From Planctomycetaceae bacterium (lineage in GTDB: Bacteria; Planctomycetota; Planctomycetia; Pirellulales; Pirellulaceae), in contig JAKEHX010000055.1 of the NCBI GenBank assembly GCA_022614795.1, positions 1-11,753 on the forward strand: a stretch of DNA of 11,753 nucleotides. The letters run 5' to 3'. This document shows, one piece after another, positions 1-4,279 of this stretch; positions within the stretch are counted from its first letter, which is position 1; every line of letters begins with the position of its first letter. Position numbers and translations under genes: made by a program. Under the pieces are notes generated by a model. That model made no database searches and was not told the DNA's origin. It was given only the letters and a program-made list of their open reading frames with translations.

Positions 1-293
1 ATATCCGGCGCTACCAGGTGCATCGAGCCGGGAGCGTCCGCGGCCAGGCCGAGGGTTTGCGGCTCGGAGAGGGTGCCGGCGGTAAGTCGAATCGTGCCCT
101 GCCAGGAGCGCGGCTCGCCTCCGCCCCAATCGATGCGGAGGCGGACATCGAGATCGGCGGCGCGGATCGGTTGCGAAGCAAGTGCCAGCGCAGAGGCGAG
201 CGCAAGCGCCGCCCACGTCAGGGCGCGCCGCCAGATGGCCGTGCGCGGAGCGACTCGCACGGACGTTCGCCGCGGACATCCATGTCCGGTCAT
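1..293 (-). CDS. Exported protein of unknown function, N-terminal part (runs off left edge)
   Basis: An open frame on the minus strand runs from an ATG at 293 to the window edge without a stop, giving about 97 residues of a longer protein. The start reads MTGHGCPRRTSVRVAPRTAI, followed by two arginines and a hydrophobic, Ala/Leu-rich stretch (about residues 24-40) ending in an Ala-rich segment before ...RAADLDVRL. This looks like a long Sec signal peptide with possible cleavage after the AxA-like residues near 45-47, so the mature part should be periplasmic or outer-envelope. The mature start (DVRLRIDWGGGEPRSWQG) has the alternating hydrophobic pattern of a beta-sandwich, but I recognise no named family. 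A GTG at codon 12 is an alternative start. No clear ribosome binding site is visible. It lies downstream of the sulfatase-like gene in the same direction, separated by 188 bp and a large inverted repeat. The frame is trusted because of the signal peptide and codon pattern; the function is unknown. Confidence 0.6.
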   Translation of the reverse strand, partial: MTGHGCPRRTSVRVAPRTAIWRRALTWAALALASALALASQPIRAADLDVRLRIDWGGGEPRSWQGTIRLTAGTLSEPQTLGLAADAPGSMHLVAPD

Positions 294-357
294 GAAGGGA
301 TCCGTCGTCCTGACGGTCCGAAATTGCGCCTGGAAGAAGCCGCAAAAATGCGGCGGG

Positions 358-363
358 ATTATA
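358..363 (-). promoter_or_regulatory. Possible -10 element for the partial exported gene
   Basis: A perfect TATAAT reads on the minus strand about 65 bp upstream of the ATG at 293. No good -35 hexamer lies at 16-18 bp from it. A small GCCGC/GCGGC hairpin with a 6-nt A-rich loop (339-354) sits just downstream, where the 5' leader would begin. Suggestive only. Confidence 0.3.
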
Positions 364-398
364 GGTTTCGCTGGCGGGTGCAGGCTACAGAGAATCGC

Positions 399-479
399 GT
401 GGGGCAGGCTTCCAGCCTGCCAGGAGTGAGAATCAGGCTCTCGACGAACCAATGCTGGCAGGCTGGAAGCCTGCCCCAC
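399..479. repeat. Perfect 24-bp inverted repeat (cruciform/hairpin repeat)
   Basis: Positions 399-422 and 456-479 are exact reverse complements around a 33-nt spacer. Each arm also holds its own small palindrome, GCAGGCT-TCC-AGCCTGC or its complement GCAGGCT-GGA-AGCCTGC, so the unit can fold as one long hairpin or as two short ones. It begins 3 bp after the stop codon of the sulfatase-like gene (reading the minus strand), where a long stem could stabilise the transcript end or separate it from the next gene. There is no T-tract, so a classical terminator is not shown. I recall the GGGGCAGGCT...AGCCTGCC word as a dispersed repeat in planctomycete genomes; a degenerate relative occurs at 5898-5919. 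Confidence 0.85.
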
Positions 480-481
480 TG

Positions 482-1699
482 CTAGCGGCGGGTGTCGGTG
501 AGAATCTCGGGAAGCGGGGGCAGCGAGGCAAGCGTGCCCGCGGCGGCTGCATGGCTGAATTGAGCGGAGGCTGCCGCGAGCTGCTCCACCACCTCGCCGC
601 AGCGGGAGGCGACTTCGTTCACTTCCCAGCGATCGTCGGGCTTGGCGAACAGCTTGCGGTACACTTCGTCATCGACGACTGCCGAACGGAGCAGCCAGGC
701 CGGCGAGCGCACGGCCCACTCTTCTCGGCCGCTCGCCGCAGCCAGCTCGCGCGGCGGCATGTCCTCGCCGTAGACAATCGGCAAGAGGCTCGTGGCGAAG
801 CCGCCCGCGGACTGAGGCGGCAAATCCAGCCACTGGATGAGCGTAGCCGCCAGGTCGCACGGCTGCACGAGCCGCTGCGTACGCGCCAGTGCGCCGACGC
901 CGCCGGGCAGCCGCAACCAGAGAGGCACCTCCAGCAGCTCGCCATACAAGTCGTTCCCGCCGATCCCGCTGTGTTCGCCGAGCGGATAGCCGCGCGGCGA
1001 CGTAACCGCAAGCAGCGCCTCTTCCCTTAGTGTCGAATCGTCGAGCGCATCGAGCAGTGAGCCGAGGCACGCATCGACCAGCGCGACCTGCCCCGCATAG
1101 GCGTGAACGTAGCCCAGCAGCACGTCGGGGTCATCGGCGTGCTTACTCGTGCGCGGCGGGTCAACAAAGTCTGGCGCGGCCGGATCGTCTTCGTCGGCAA
1201 ATTGCTGCCGCAGCGCCGAAGGTGCATCCCATGGTCCCGCCATGCCACGACTGTGAATCCAGACGAGTGCGGGCTCGCTCGCGCTCCGAAGTCGTTCGAT
1301 GGCAGCCAGAAAGAGCTTGCCGAGTCCCGCGAGTTCGAATTCGTCAGCCGCTCGCGAGACGGGCTCAGCGGGGAGCACGATTCGTTCGGCGAAGGACGCC
1401 GCGCCCGGCAGCTCGGCGACTAGCGGCTCGTCGGTCACGAGAACCGTGGAAAGGCCGGCCTGGCGGGCAGCATGCGGTAGCAGAGACTGCGGCGTAATCG
1501 CGGTCTCTAGCACATGCCGGCCCGTCCACCAGGCGCGATAGGCGAGGGCGAGATCGGGCGAATCGGCCAGCGCCGTTTCACAGAGGAGCGATTGGCTTGC
1601 GAGCCGATTGAATTGAGGCGTGTCCAGCCACGTATTGCCGTAGGGGCCGAGATATCGGGCACCTAGGCGGTCGATTACGACGACAATTGCGCTCTTCAT
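482..1699 (-). CDS. Sulfatase/alkaline-phosphatase-fold protein with degenerate active site
   Basis: The 405-residue product has the fold markers of the sulfatase family: an N-terminal strand ending in a metal-type Asp (VVVIDRLGARYLG, Asp10), a TGRH after the nucleophile region (residues 59-62), a helix resembling YAGQVALVDACLGSLLDALD, the region around LGEH...LYGELLEVPLWLRLPGG, and a DLAATLIQWLDLP helix. The catalytic elements are missing. Where sulfatases have C/S-x-P-x-R (formylglycine site) this protein has A51-L-A-Y-R55, and where they have S-D-H-G it has S-P-R-G (234-237), so two metal ligands are gone. It is probably a non-enzymatic relative with a binding or regulatory role, or an inactive paralogue. 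No signal peptide is visible, suggesting a cytoplasmic location, which is unusual for planctomycete sulfatases. The ATG at 1699 is chosen because the family normally starts just before this first strand; a GTG at 1711 would add four residues. The gene follows lexA in the same direction and could share its transcript. Confidence 0.85.
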   Translation of the reverse strand: MKSAIVVVIDRLGARYLGPYGNTWLDTPQFNRLASQSLLCETALADSPDLALAYRAWWTGRHVLETAITPQSLLPHAARQAGLSTVLVTDEPLVAELPGAASFAERIVLPAEPVSRAADEFELAGLGKLFLAAIERLRSASEPALVWIHSRGMAGPWDAPSALRQQFADEDDPAAPDFVDPPRTSKHADDPDVLLGYVHAYAGQVALVDACLGSLLDALDDSTLREEALLAVTSPRGYPLGEHSGIGGNDLYGELLEVPLWLRLPGGVGALARTQRLVQPCDLAATLIQWLDLPPQSAGGFATSLLPIVYGEDMPPRELAAASGREEWAVRSPAWLLRSAVVDDEVYRKLFAKPDDRWEVNEVASRCGEVVEQLAAASAQFSHAAAAGTLASLPPLPEILTDTRR

Positions 1700-1727
1700 A
1701 GTCGTCGTCACGCTTCGCGCGACAAAT

Positions 1728-1748
1728 TCCTCACGCGGAGCGTGAGGA
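1728..1748. repeat. Hairpin repeat, 9-bp stem with GGA/TCC triloop
   Basis: TCCTCACGC-GGA-GCGTGAGGA is a perfect 9-bp inverted repeat with a three-base loop. It lies between the lexA stop codon and the sulfatase-like start. On the minus strand it is followed by only a weak ATTTGT, so at best it is a poor terminator or a partial barrier. A shorter sister copy, CCCTCAC-GGA-GTGAGGG, is at 3000-3016. Both look like members of a dispersed repeat family. Confidence 0.7.
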
Positions 1749-1757
1749 CTACGGTGC

Positions 1758-2378
1758 CTAGTTCAAATTCCGCACGACCCCCACGACTACGCCGATGACG
1801 TTGGCCTCTTTGACATAGATCGGCTGCATTGACGAATTGGCGGGCTGGAGGCGGATGCGATGCGATTCCGGGAACCAATACTTGAGCGTTGCCTCCCCCT
1901 CGGGAGTTTGAGCGACGACCATCTGTCCCGGCTGAGCCGTCTTTTGCTTTTTGCAGACGACGAAGTCGCCGTCGGAGATGTGGGCCTCGATCATCGAGTC
2001 GCCGGTGACCTTCAGCACGAACAGGTTTTTCTTGTTGAACATGTCGGCGAAATCGACCCGCTCGCTCTGCTCCCAGGCCAGCGTGGTCATTCCGGCGGCG
2101 ACAGTGCCGGCGAGCGGAAGCCCCTTGCTCTCGGCCAGAATTTCAGGCGCCAGCTCGATCGCCCGGGCGATTGCCCGATCGGCCTTGCGCACGCGGTGCA
2201 AGAGGCCCTTCTTCTCCAGCGCCCGCAAATGGCACATGACGCCGTTGGGCGAGCTGATCTGAAAGTTCTCGCCGATCTCGCGGACCGTCGGCCCATAGCC
2301 GCGGGCGAGAATCTTGTCGCGAATGAATTCGAAGACGGCCATTTGCCGCGTGGTGAGAGTGTCGGTGAGATGTGCCAT
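1758..2378 (-). CDS. lexA: LexA repressor, SOS response
   Basis: This 206-residue protein is the transcriptional repressor of DNA-damage genes. It dimerises on operator DNA and cleaves itself when RecA filaments form. The N-terminal winged helix-turn-helix (about residues 5-65) has the typical LTTRQMAVFEFIRDKI...GYGPTVREIGENF...SPNGVMCHLRALEKKGLL pattern. The C-terminal S24-type peptidase domain shows the cleavage Ala95-Gly96 in GTVAAG, catalytic Ser128 in VTGDSMIEAHISDGD and catalytic Lys166 in GEATLKYW. The length fits intact LexA. Downstream of the cleavage site it has MTTLAWEQ where many homologues have a Pro. The ATG start is fixed by a strong AGGAGG 8 nt upstream (2386-2391 on this strand). 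The upstream region holds candidate promoters and two dyads that could be autoregulatory operators. The sulfatase-like gene follows in the same direction. Confidence 0.97.
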   Translation of the reverse strand: MAHLTDTLTTRQMAVFEFIRDKILARGYGPTVREIGENFQISSPNGVMCHLRALEKKGLLHRVRKADRAIARAIELAPEILAESKGLPLAGTVAAGMTTLAWEQSERVDFADMFNKKNLFVLKVTGDSMIEAHISDGDFVVCKKQKTAQPGQMVVAQTPEGEATLKYWFPESHRIRLQPANSSMQPIYVKEANVIGVVVGVVRNLN

Positions 2379-2385
2379 ACGTGTT

Positions 2386-2391
2386 CCTCCT
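2386..2391 (-). promoter_or_regulatory. Ribosome binding site of lexA
   Basis: AGGAGG reads on the minus strand with a 7-nt spacer (AACACGT) to the ATG at 2378. It is a near-perfect Shine-Dalgarno sequence and decides the lexA start. Confidence 0.9.
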
Positions 2392-2413
2392 GGCGCCCGC
2401 TGAAATAAACAGA

Positions 2414-2435
2414 GTCTAGGTGGTGTAGTTTAGAC
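2414..2435. promoter_or_regulatory. Candidate LexA operator (dyad GTCTA-N12-TAGAC)
   Basis: A 5-bp inverted repeat with 12 bp between the arms lies 36-57 bp upstream of the lexA start. On the minus strand it overlaps a possible -10 (TAAACT, 2427-2432) that is 17 bp from a weak -35 (TTGCTC, 2450-2455). LexA usually represses its own gene, so a dyad here is a natural operator candidate. It does not match the LexA boxes I know from proteobacteria or Gram-positives, and short dyads occur by chance. Confidence 0.35.
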
Positions 2436-2462
2436 CAGCACTTGATAGGGAGCAATAGTCAA

Positions 2463-2491
2463 CCTATACAATTTTTACATATTTGTCGCAA
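2463..2491 (-). promoter_or_regulatory. Candidate lexA promoter
   Basis: On the minus strand TTGCGA (2486-2491) and TATAGG (2463-2468) are separated by exactly 17 bp of A/T-rich DNA, a reasonable sigma70-type match. Transcription would start near 2456, leaving a leader of about 78 nt that contains the 2414-2435 dyad. A second dyad, GTAGT-TGTC-ACTAC (2492-2505), abuts the -35 on its upstream side, a fitting place for a regulator. Confidence 0.4.
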
Positions 2492-2942
2492 GTAGTTGTC
2501 ACTACATGACTTAGAACGAAACATTTTGAGCAGTTCCGGCCCGTTCACTGGCGACAAATGCGGTTAGCGCTGTGGTTCACCTACACATCTCTCGCATCCC
2601 CGTGGTCCGCGAGCAACCACGCTCCGTCCTTCCGTCCCTCCGTCGAATCAGGTTAACAGCGAAATTTGCCCAATCGACGCCCCTTCTGGACCTAACTTCC
2701 ATCGCGGCTTTGCGTTGCGCGTGGTTGACAGGTTTTCGCGACTCGTGTTCACCTGCGCTGCCCGGCGCCTCGGATTTTCCCGCGTCGATCGCCTCCGCTC
2801 GTTAACACCACAGGCGAAATCGGGGGATCCCGTTAACCTCCCTTCGTTCCCCCTCGTCCTCGAAGTCCTGCCCATGACGCCGATTCGCCAATCCCGCCCA
2901 ATCCAAATTTTCAAAGCGCGTAGCTTCCGCGACAACGAAGGT

Positions 2943-3016
2943 CCAGACTCCGTCTGGGTCAGGGCATGCAAGATATCGAACATCTTGCTCTTCTCTTGTC
3001 CCTCACGGAGTGAGGG
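2943..3016. repeat. Three consecutive hairpins
   Basis: CCAGAC-TCC-GTCTGG (2943-2957), GCAAGAT-N7-ATCTTGC (2968-2988) and CCCTCAC-GGA-GTGAGGG (3000-3016) are perfect stems of 6, 7 and 7 bp spaced by 10-11 nt. The first and third carry the same TCC/GGA triloop seen elsewhere in the window. They could be parts of a composite dispersed repeat or of a structured RNA. Confidence 0.6.
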
Positions 3017-3133
3017 GCTACTTGAGTGCGGAAGGATTGCAATCTGTCATCGGTCGCCGCGTCGCCTCGGTCGAGCCACTGGCCCGCAAGCCACCACATA
3101 TTAGATCAACAGTACACTTATCTGTCAAGAGAC

Positions 3134-3185
3134 CTACTACAGATTGTATGTCCACTACCCATGACCTACTACATATAGTAGTTGG
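3134..3185. promoter_or_regulatory. Cluster of ACTAC motifs with a 16-bp palindrome
   Basis: GACCTACTAC occurs twice (3131-3140 and 3163-3172, 32 bp apart) with a CCACTAC between them (3152-3158). The last copy is part of a perfect palindrome, CTACTA-CATA-TAGTAG (3166-3181). The patch is more A/T-rich than its surroundings. Spaced direct repeats plus a palindrome suggest a protein-binding site, but no adjacent gene start fits it. Confidence 0.35.
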
Positions 3186-3235
3186 CCCCCTGAAAGTAGC
3201 AGGCAGACTCGGGCAACGCTTTTGGATTTTGGAGT

Positions 3236-3253
3236 GCGGCGACTTGTCGCCGC
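3236..3253. repeat. GCGGCGAC hairpin repeat
   Basis: GCGGCGAC-TT-GTCGCCGC is a perfect 8-bp stem. The surrounding words (GGAGTGCGGCGACTTGTCGC and the GGAGTGCGCGGGCGACTCCG that follows at about 3264) match a dispersed repeat I recall from planctomycete genomes. The mobile element has inserted just to the right of it. Confidence 0.6.
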
Positions 3254-3287
3254 TTTGAATGGTGGAGTGCGCGGGCGACTCCGCGTG

Positions 3288-3295
3288 CCGTCGCC
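3288..3295. repeat. Target-site duplication, left copy
   Basis: CCGTCGCC(A) flanks the element on the left (3288-3295, or 3296 if the A belongs to the target) and recurs directly after the right end at 4187-4194(5). A duplication of 8-9 bp is what IS1-family transposition produces. Confidence 0.8.
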
Positions 3296-3296
3296 A

Positions 3297-3314
3297 GTAG
3301 TGTCCTAATTTGAA
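3297..3314 (+). repeat. Left terminal inverted repeat
   Basis: GTAGTGTCCTAATTTGAA, an exact reverse complement of 4168-4185. Weaker similarity (TCTGG against TTCTTGG) continues inward for a few bases. Confidence 0.9.
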
Positions 3315-3342
3315 ATCTGGCGCATGAAAAAGCCGCCCGTAG

Positions 3343-3629
3343 GCGATTTGCACTTCGCACGTCGAGCGCCACAACTTACCTGCCGAACGTTCATGAAGCG
3401 ATTTGTCCGGTTGACGATTTGCTTCTCGAAAAAGCTCGACAATCTGGCCGCTGCCACCGCCATGTTCATGGCCTACTACAACTACTGCTGGCAAACCCGC
3501 CATTCGGACAAGAGCGGTCGGTCGGGCCAGAGACGGCCCACGGCTGCGATGGCCGCGAAGCTCACCGGGCACGTCTGGAGCTTCCACGAGCTATTCGAGA
3601 CGGTCATGCCCGCCAAGGTTGCGGCCTAG
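3343..3629 (+). pseudogene. IS1-like transposase remnant (C-terminal part, frameshifted)
   Basis: Two overlapping frames together match the end of an IS1-like transposase. Codons from 3343 read AICTSHVERHNL, the region of the third catalytic acid (Glu in HVER), then run into a stop. The next frame continues with RTFMKRFVRLT, FSKKLDNLAAATAMFMAYYN, RPTAAMAAKLTGHVWSFHEL and ends at the TAG at 3627-3629. Restoring one base near 3378 (TTA-ACC instead of TTACC) joins the two as HNLTCRTFMKRF. Everything upstream, including the DNA-binding part and the two catalytic Asp residues, is missing; the left repeat is joined almost directly to this fragment. It cannot encode an active transposase. The family call rests on the recognisable TSHVERxNLxxR...RLTxxFSKK...AYYNxC pattern. 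Confidence 0.8.
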
Positions 3630-3645
3630 TGCCAGATGGTAGAAT
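3619..3645 (+). promoter_or_regulatory. Candidate promoter of the passenger gene (extended -10)
   Basis: TGG-TAGAAT (3637-3645) is an extended -10 of the TGnTATAAT type. A weak -35, TTGCGG (3619-3624), is 15 bp upstream. Transcription would start near 3652, inside the left arm of the following hairpin, so transcripts from here would lack a complete terminator stem. Confidence 0.4.
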
Positions 3646-3646
3646 G

Positions 3647-3673
3647 CCCCGCTGGAAAACTAGCGGGGTTTTT
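3647..3673 (+). terminator. Hairpin with T-tract between transposase remnant and passenger gene
   Basis: CCCCGCT (3647-3653) and AGCGGGG (3662-3668) form a 7-bp GC-rich stem with an 8-nt loop, followed directly by TTTTT (3669-3673). This is the standard form of a Rho-independent terminator and lies 17 bp after the transposase stop. The T-tract abuts the ATG of the passenger gene, so it would block read-through into that gene, or act in its leader. Confidence 0.7.
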
Positions 3674-4177
3674 ATGCGCTTTACGATTCGGGATTTGCTG
3701 TGGCTGACTGTTGCTGTTGCGGCCTTCTGCACAGGCACGCAACTAGGTCGCTATTTGGAGCAACCTGCGGACCCGCGCGAAGCCAGCATTCGTGCGGCAC
3801 TAGACCAGAAAACCGACATTGAGTTCGTCGAAACGCCGCTCAAGGACGCGATCGACTTCCTGGCCGAGAAGCACGAGATTCCGATCGTGCTCAACGCCAA
3901 GAATCTGGAAGAGGCGGGCGTGAATATCGACACGCCGGTCACCAAGCGGCTTAAGGGGCTCACGCTCCGCTCGACGCTGAATCTCTTGCTAGACGAACTC
4001 GAATTGACATATGCAGTCCAAAACGGCGTACTGATGATCACAGCGGAAGCAGAGGCGCAGAAATTAAAGAGTAAGCCTTTCAGCCAGATAGCCATGTGGC
4101 TGGCGGTGGCGGTGGCTGTGATCTGGGGAGCATTTCTGTGTGGCCGGGTATGGCGGCGCGCCAAGAATTCAAATTAG
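3674..4177 (+). CDS. Passenger gene: small STN-like domain protein with two membrane spans
   Basis: The 167-residue product starts MRFTIRDLLWLTVAVAAF, an N-terminal membrane span (about 8-24), and ends with a second span (about 138-157) and a short basic tail, RVWRRAKNSN. Between them, residues 47-126 resemble the short STN/secretin N-terminal-type module: TPLKDAIDFLAEKHEIPIVL, a TPVTKRLKGLTLRSTLNLLL segment and ELTYAVQNGVLMIT. Such modules are common in planctomycete envelope proteins and are thought to mediate protein contacts. With both ends in the membrane, the module should lie on one face, probably periplasmic. The stop codon TAG (4175-4177) lies inside the right terminal repeat of the mobile element. 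The frame stays open upstream to 3419, but that part overlaps the transposase remnant and the terminator-like hairpin, so the ATG at 3674 is preferred. No strong ribosome binding site; GGGG ends 5 nt before the ATG. Function unknown. Confidence 0.75.
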   Translation: MRFTIRDLLWLTVAVAAFCTGTQLGRYLEQPADPREASIRAALDQKTDIEFVETPLKDAIDFLAEKHEIPIVLNAKNLEEAGVNIDTPVTKRLKGLTLRSTLNLLLDELELTYAVQNGVLMITAEAEAQKLKSKPFSQIAMWLAVAVAVIWGAFLCGRVWRRAKNSN

Positions 4178-4185
4178 GACACTAC
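4168..4185 (-). repeat. Right terminal inverted repeat
   Basis: Exact reverse complement of 3297-3314. It contains the last codons and the stop of the passenger gene. Confidence 0.9.
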
Positions 4186-4186
4186 C

Positions 4187-4194
4187 CCGTCGCC
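4187..4194. repeat. Target-site duplication, right copy
   Basis: CCGTCGCC, followed by A, identical to 3288-3295(6). After the duplication the original flank continues as TGAAGATTGACTTGCC. Confidence 0.8.
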
Positions 4195-4201
4195 ATGAAG
4201 A

Positions 4202-4230
4202 TTGACTTGCCCCACAAGCACCGTTAGCAT
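4202..4230 (+). promoter_or_regulatory. Candidate sigma70 promoter of the downstream operon
   Basis: TTGACT (4202-4207; 5 of 6 match) and TAGCAT (4225-4230; 4 of 6 match) are exactly 17 bp apart. Transcription would start near 4237, giving a leader of about 43 nt before the ATG at 4280. The mobile element ends only 16 bp upstream of the -35, so any older upstream regulatory site has been moved away by 0.9 kb. Confidence 0.5.
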
Positions 4231-4267
4231 CGCAGGCAGATTGGCGTCAAATGCGGGCTTTCTACGC

Positions 4268-4271
4268 GGAG
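4268..4271 (+). promoter_or_regulatory. Ribosome binding site of the toroid/HEAT gene
   Basis: GGAG lies 8 nt before the ATG at 4280. It supports that start over the in-frame TTG at 4202, which would also spoil the signal peptide by adding 26 residues in front. Confidence 0.6.
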
Positions 4272-4279
4272 TATGGTCG

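Larger units (their letters stand above)
2379..3295. other. Long non-coding stretch between lexA and the mobile element
   Basis: About 0.9 kb without a convincing gene. Short open frames here have no recognisable domains and overlap the repeats. Contents from left to right: the lexA leader, promoter and dyads (2379-2510); a pyrimidine-rich stretch (about 2580-2880) in which I see no gene or RNA family, though GTTAAC occurs three times (2652, 2801, 2832); three successive hairpins (2943-3016); an A/T-rich patch with repeated ACTAC/GTAGT motifs (3134-3185); and a GCGGCGAC hairpin repeat (3236-3253). Much of it looks like a patchwork of dispersed planctomycete intergenic repeats. No tRNA, rRNA or CRISPR array is visible. 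Confidence 0.6.
3296..4186 (+). mobile_element. Non-autonomous IS1-family element carrying an STN-like passenger gene
   Basis: The 891-bp unit is bounded by perfect 18-bp terminal inverted repeats, GTAGTGTCCTAATTTGAA at 3297-3314 and its reverse complement at 4168-4185. The outermost bases are A on the left and, on the complementary strand, G on the right. An exact 8-9 bp direct repeat, CCGTCGCC(A), lies outside both ends. The right end reads GGTAGTG inward; an initial GGT is also seen at IS1-type ends. Inside are a 5'-deleted, frameshifted IS1-like transposase remnant, a hairpin with a T-tract, and an intact passenger gene whose stop codon lies in the right repeat. Intact ends and target duplication with a dead transposase imply the whole unit moved as one piece using a transposase supplied elsewhere. 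Removing it restores a continuous target site. The exact outer base is uncertain by one position. Confidence 0.85.

Noticed and set aside
2652..2837. Three GTTAAC palindromes within 190 bp
   Set aside because: Six-base palindromes without regular spacing or shared flanks; chance is a sufficient explanation.
2648..3104. Two overlapping open frames (2648-2983 minus, 2715-3104 plus) in the gap after lexA
   Set aside because: No recognisable domain, no ribosome binding site, and their ends are formed by the hairpin repeats. I treat the stretch as non-coding.
3018..3587. Minus-strand open frame of 189 codons over the repeats and the element boundary
   Set aside because: It crosses the left end and target duplication of the mobile element and consists of translated dispersed repeats (for example SGDKSPHSK).
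3419..3673. Upstream extension of the passenger gene to 3419 (252 residues)
   Set aside because: The added part overlaps the transposase remnant in another frame and runs through the hairpin with T-tract; the hydrophobic start at 3674 is the natural N-terminus.
4202..4279. TTG start at 4202 adding 26 residues to the toroid protein
   Set aside because: The ATG at 4280 has a GGAG at the right distance and gives a clean signal peptide; the TTG overlaps the -35 hexamer.
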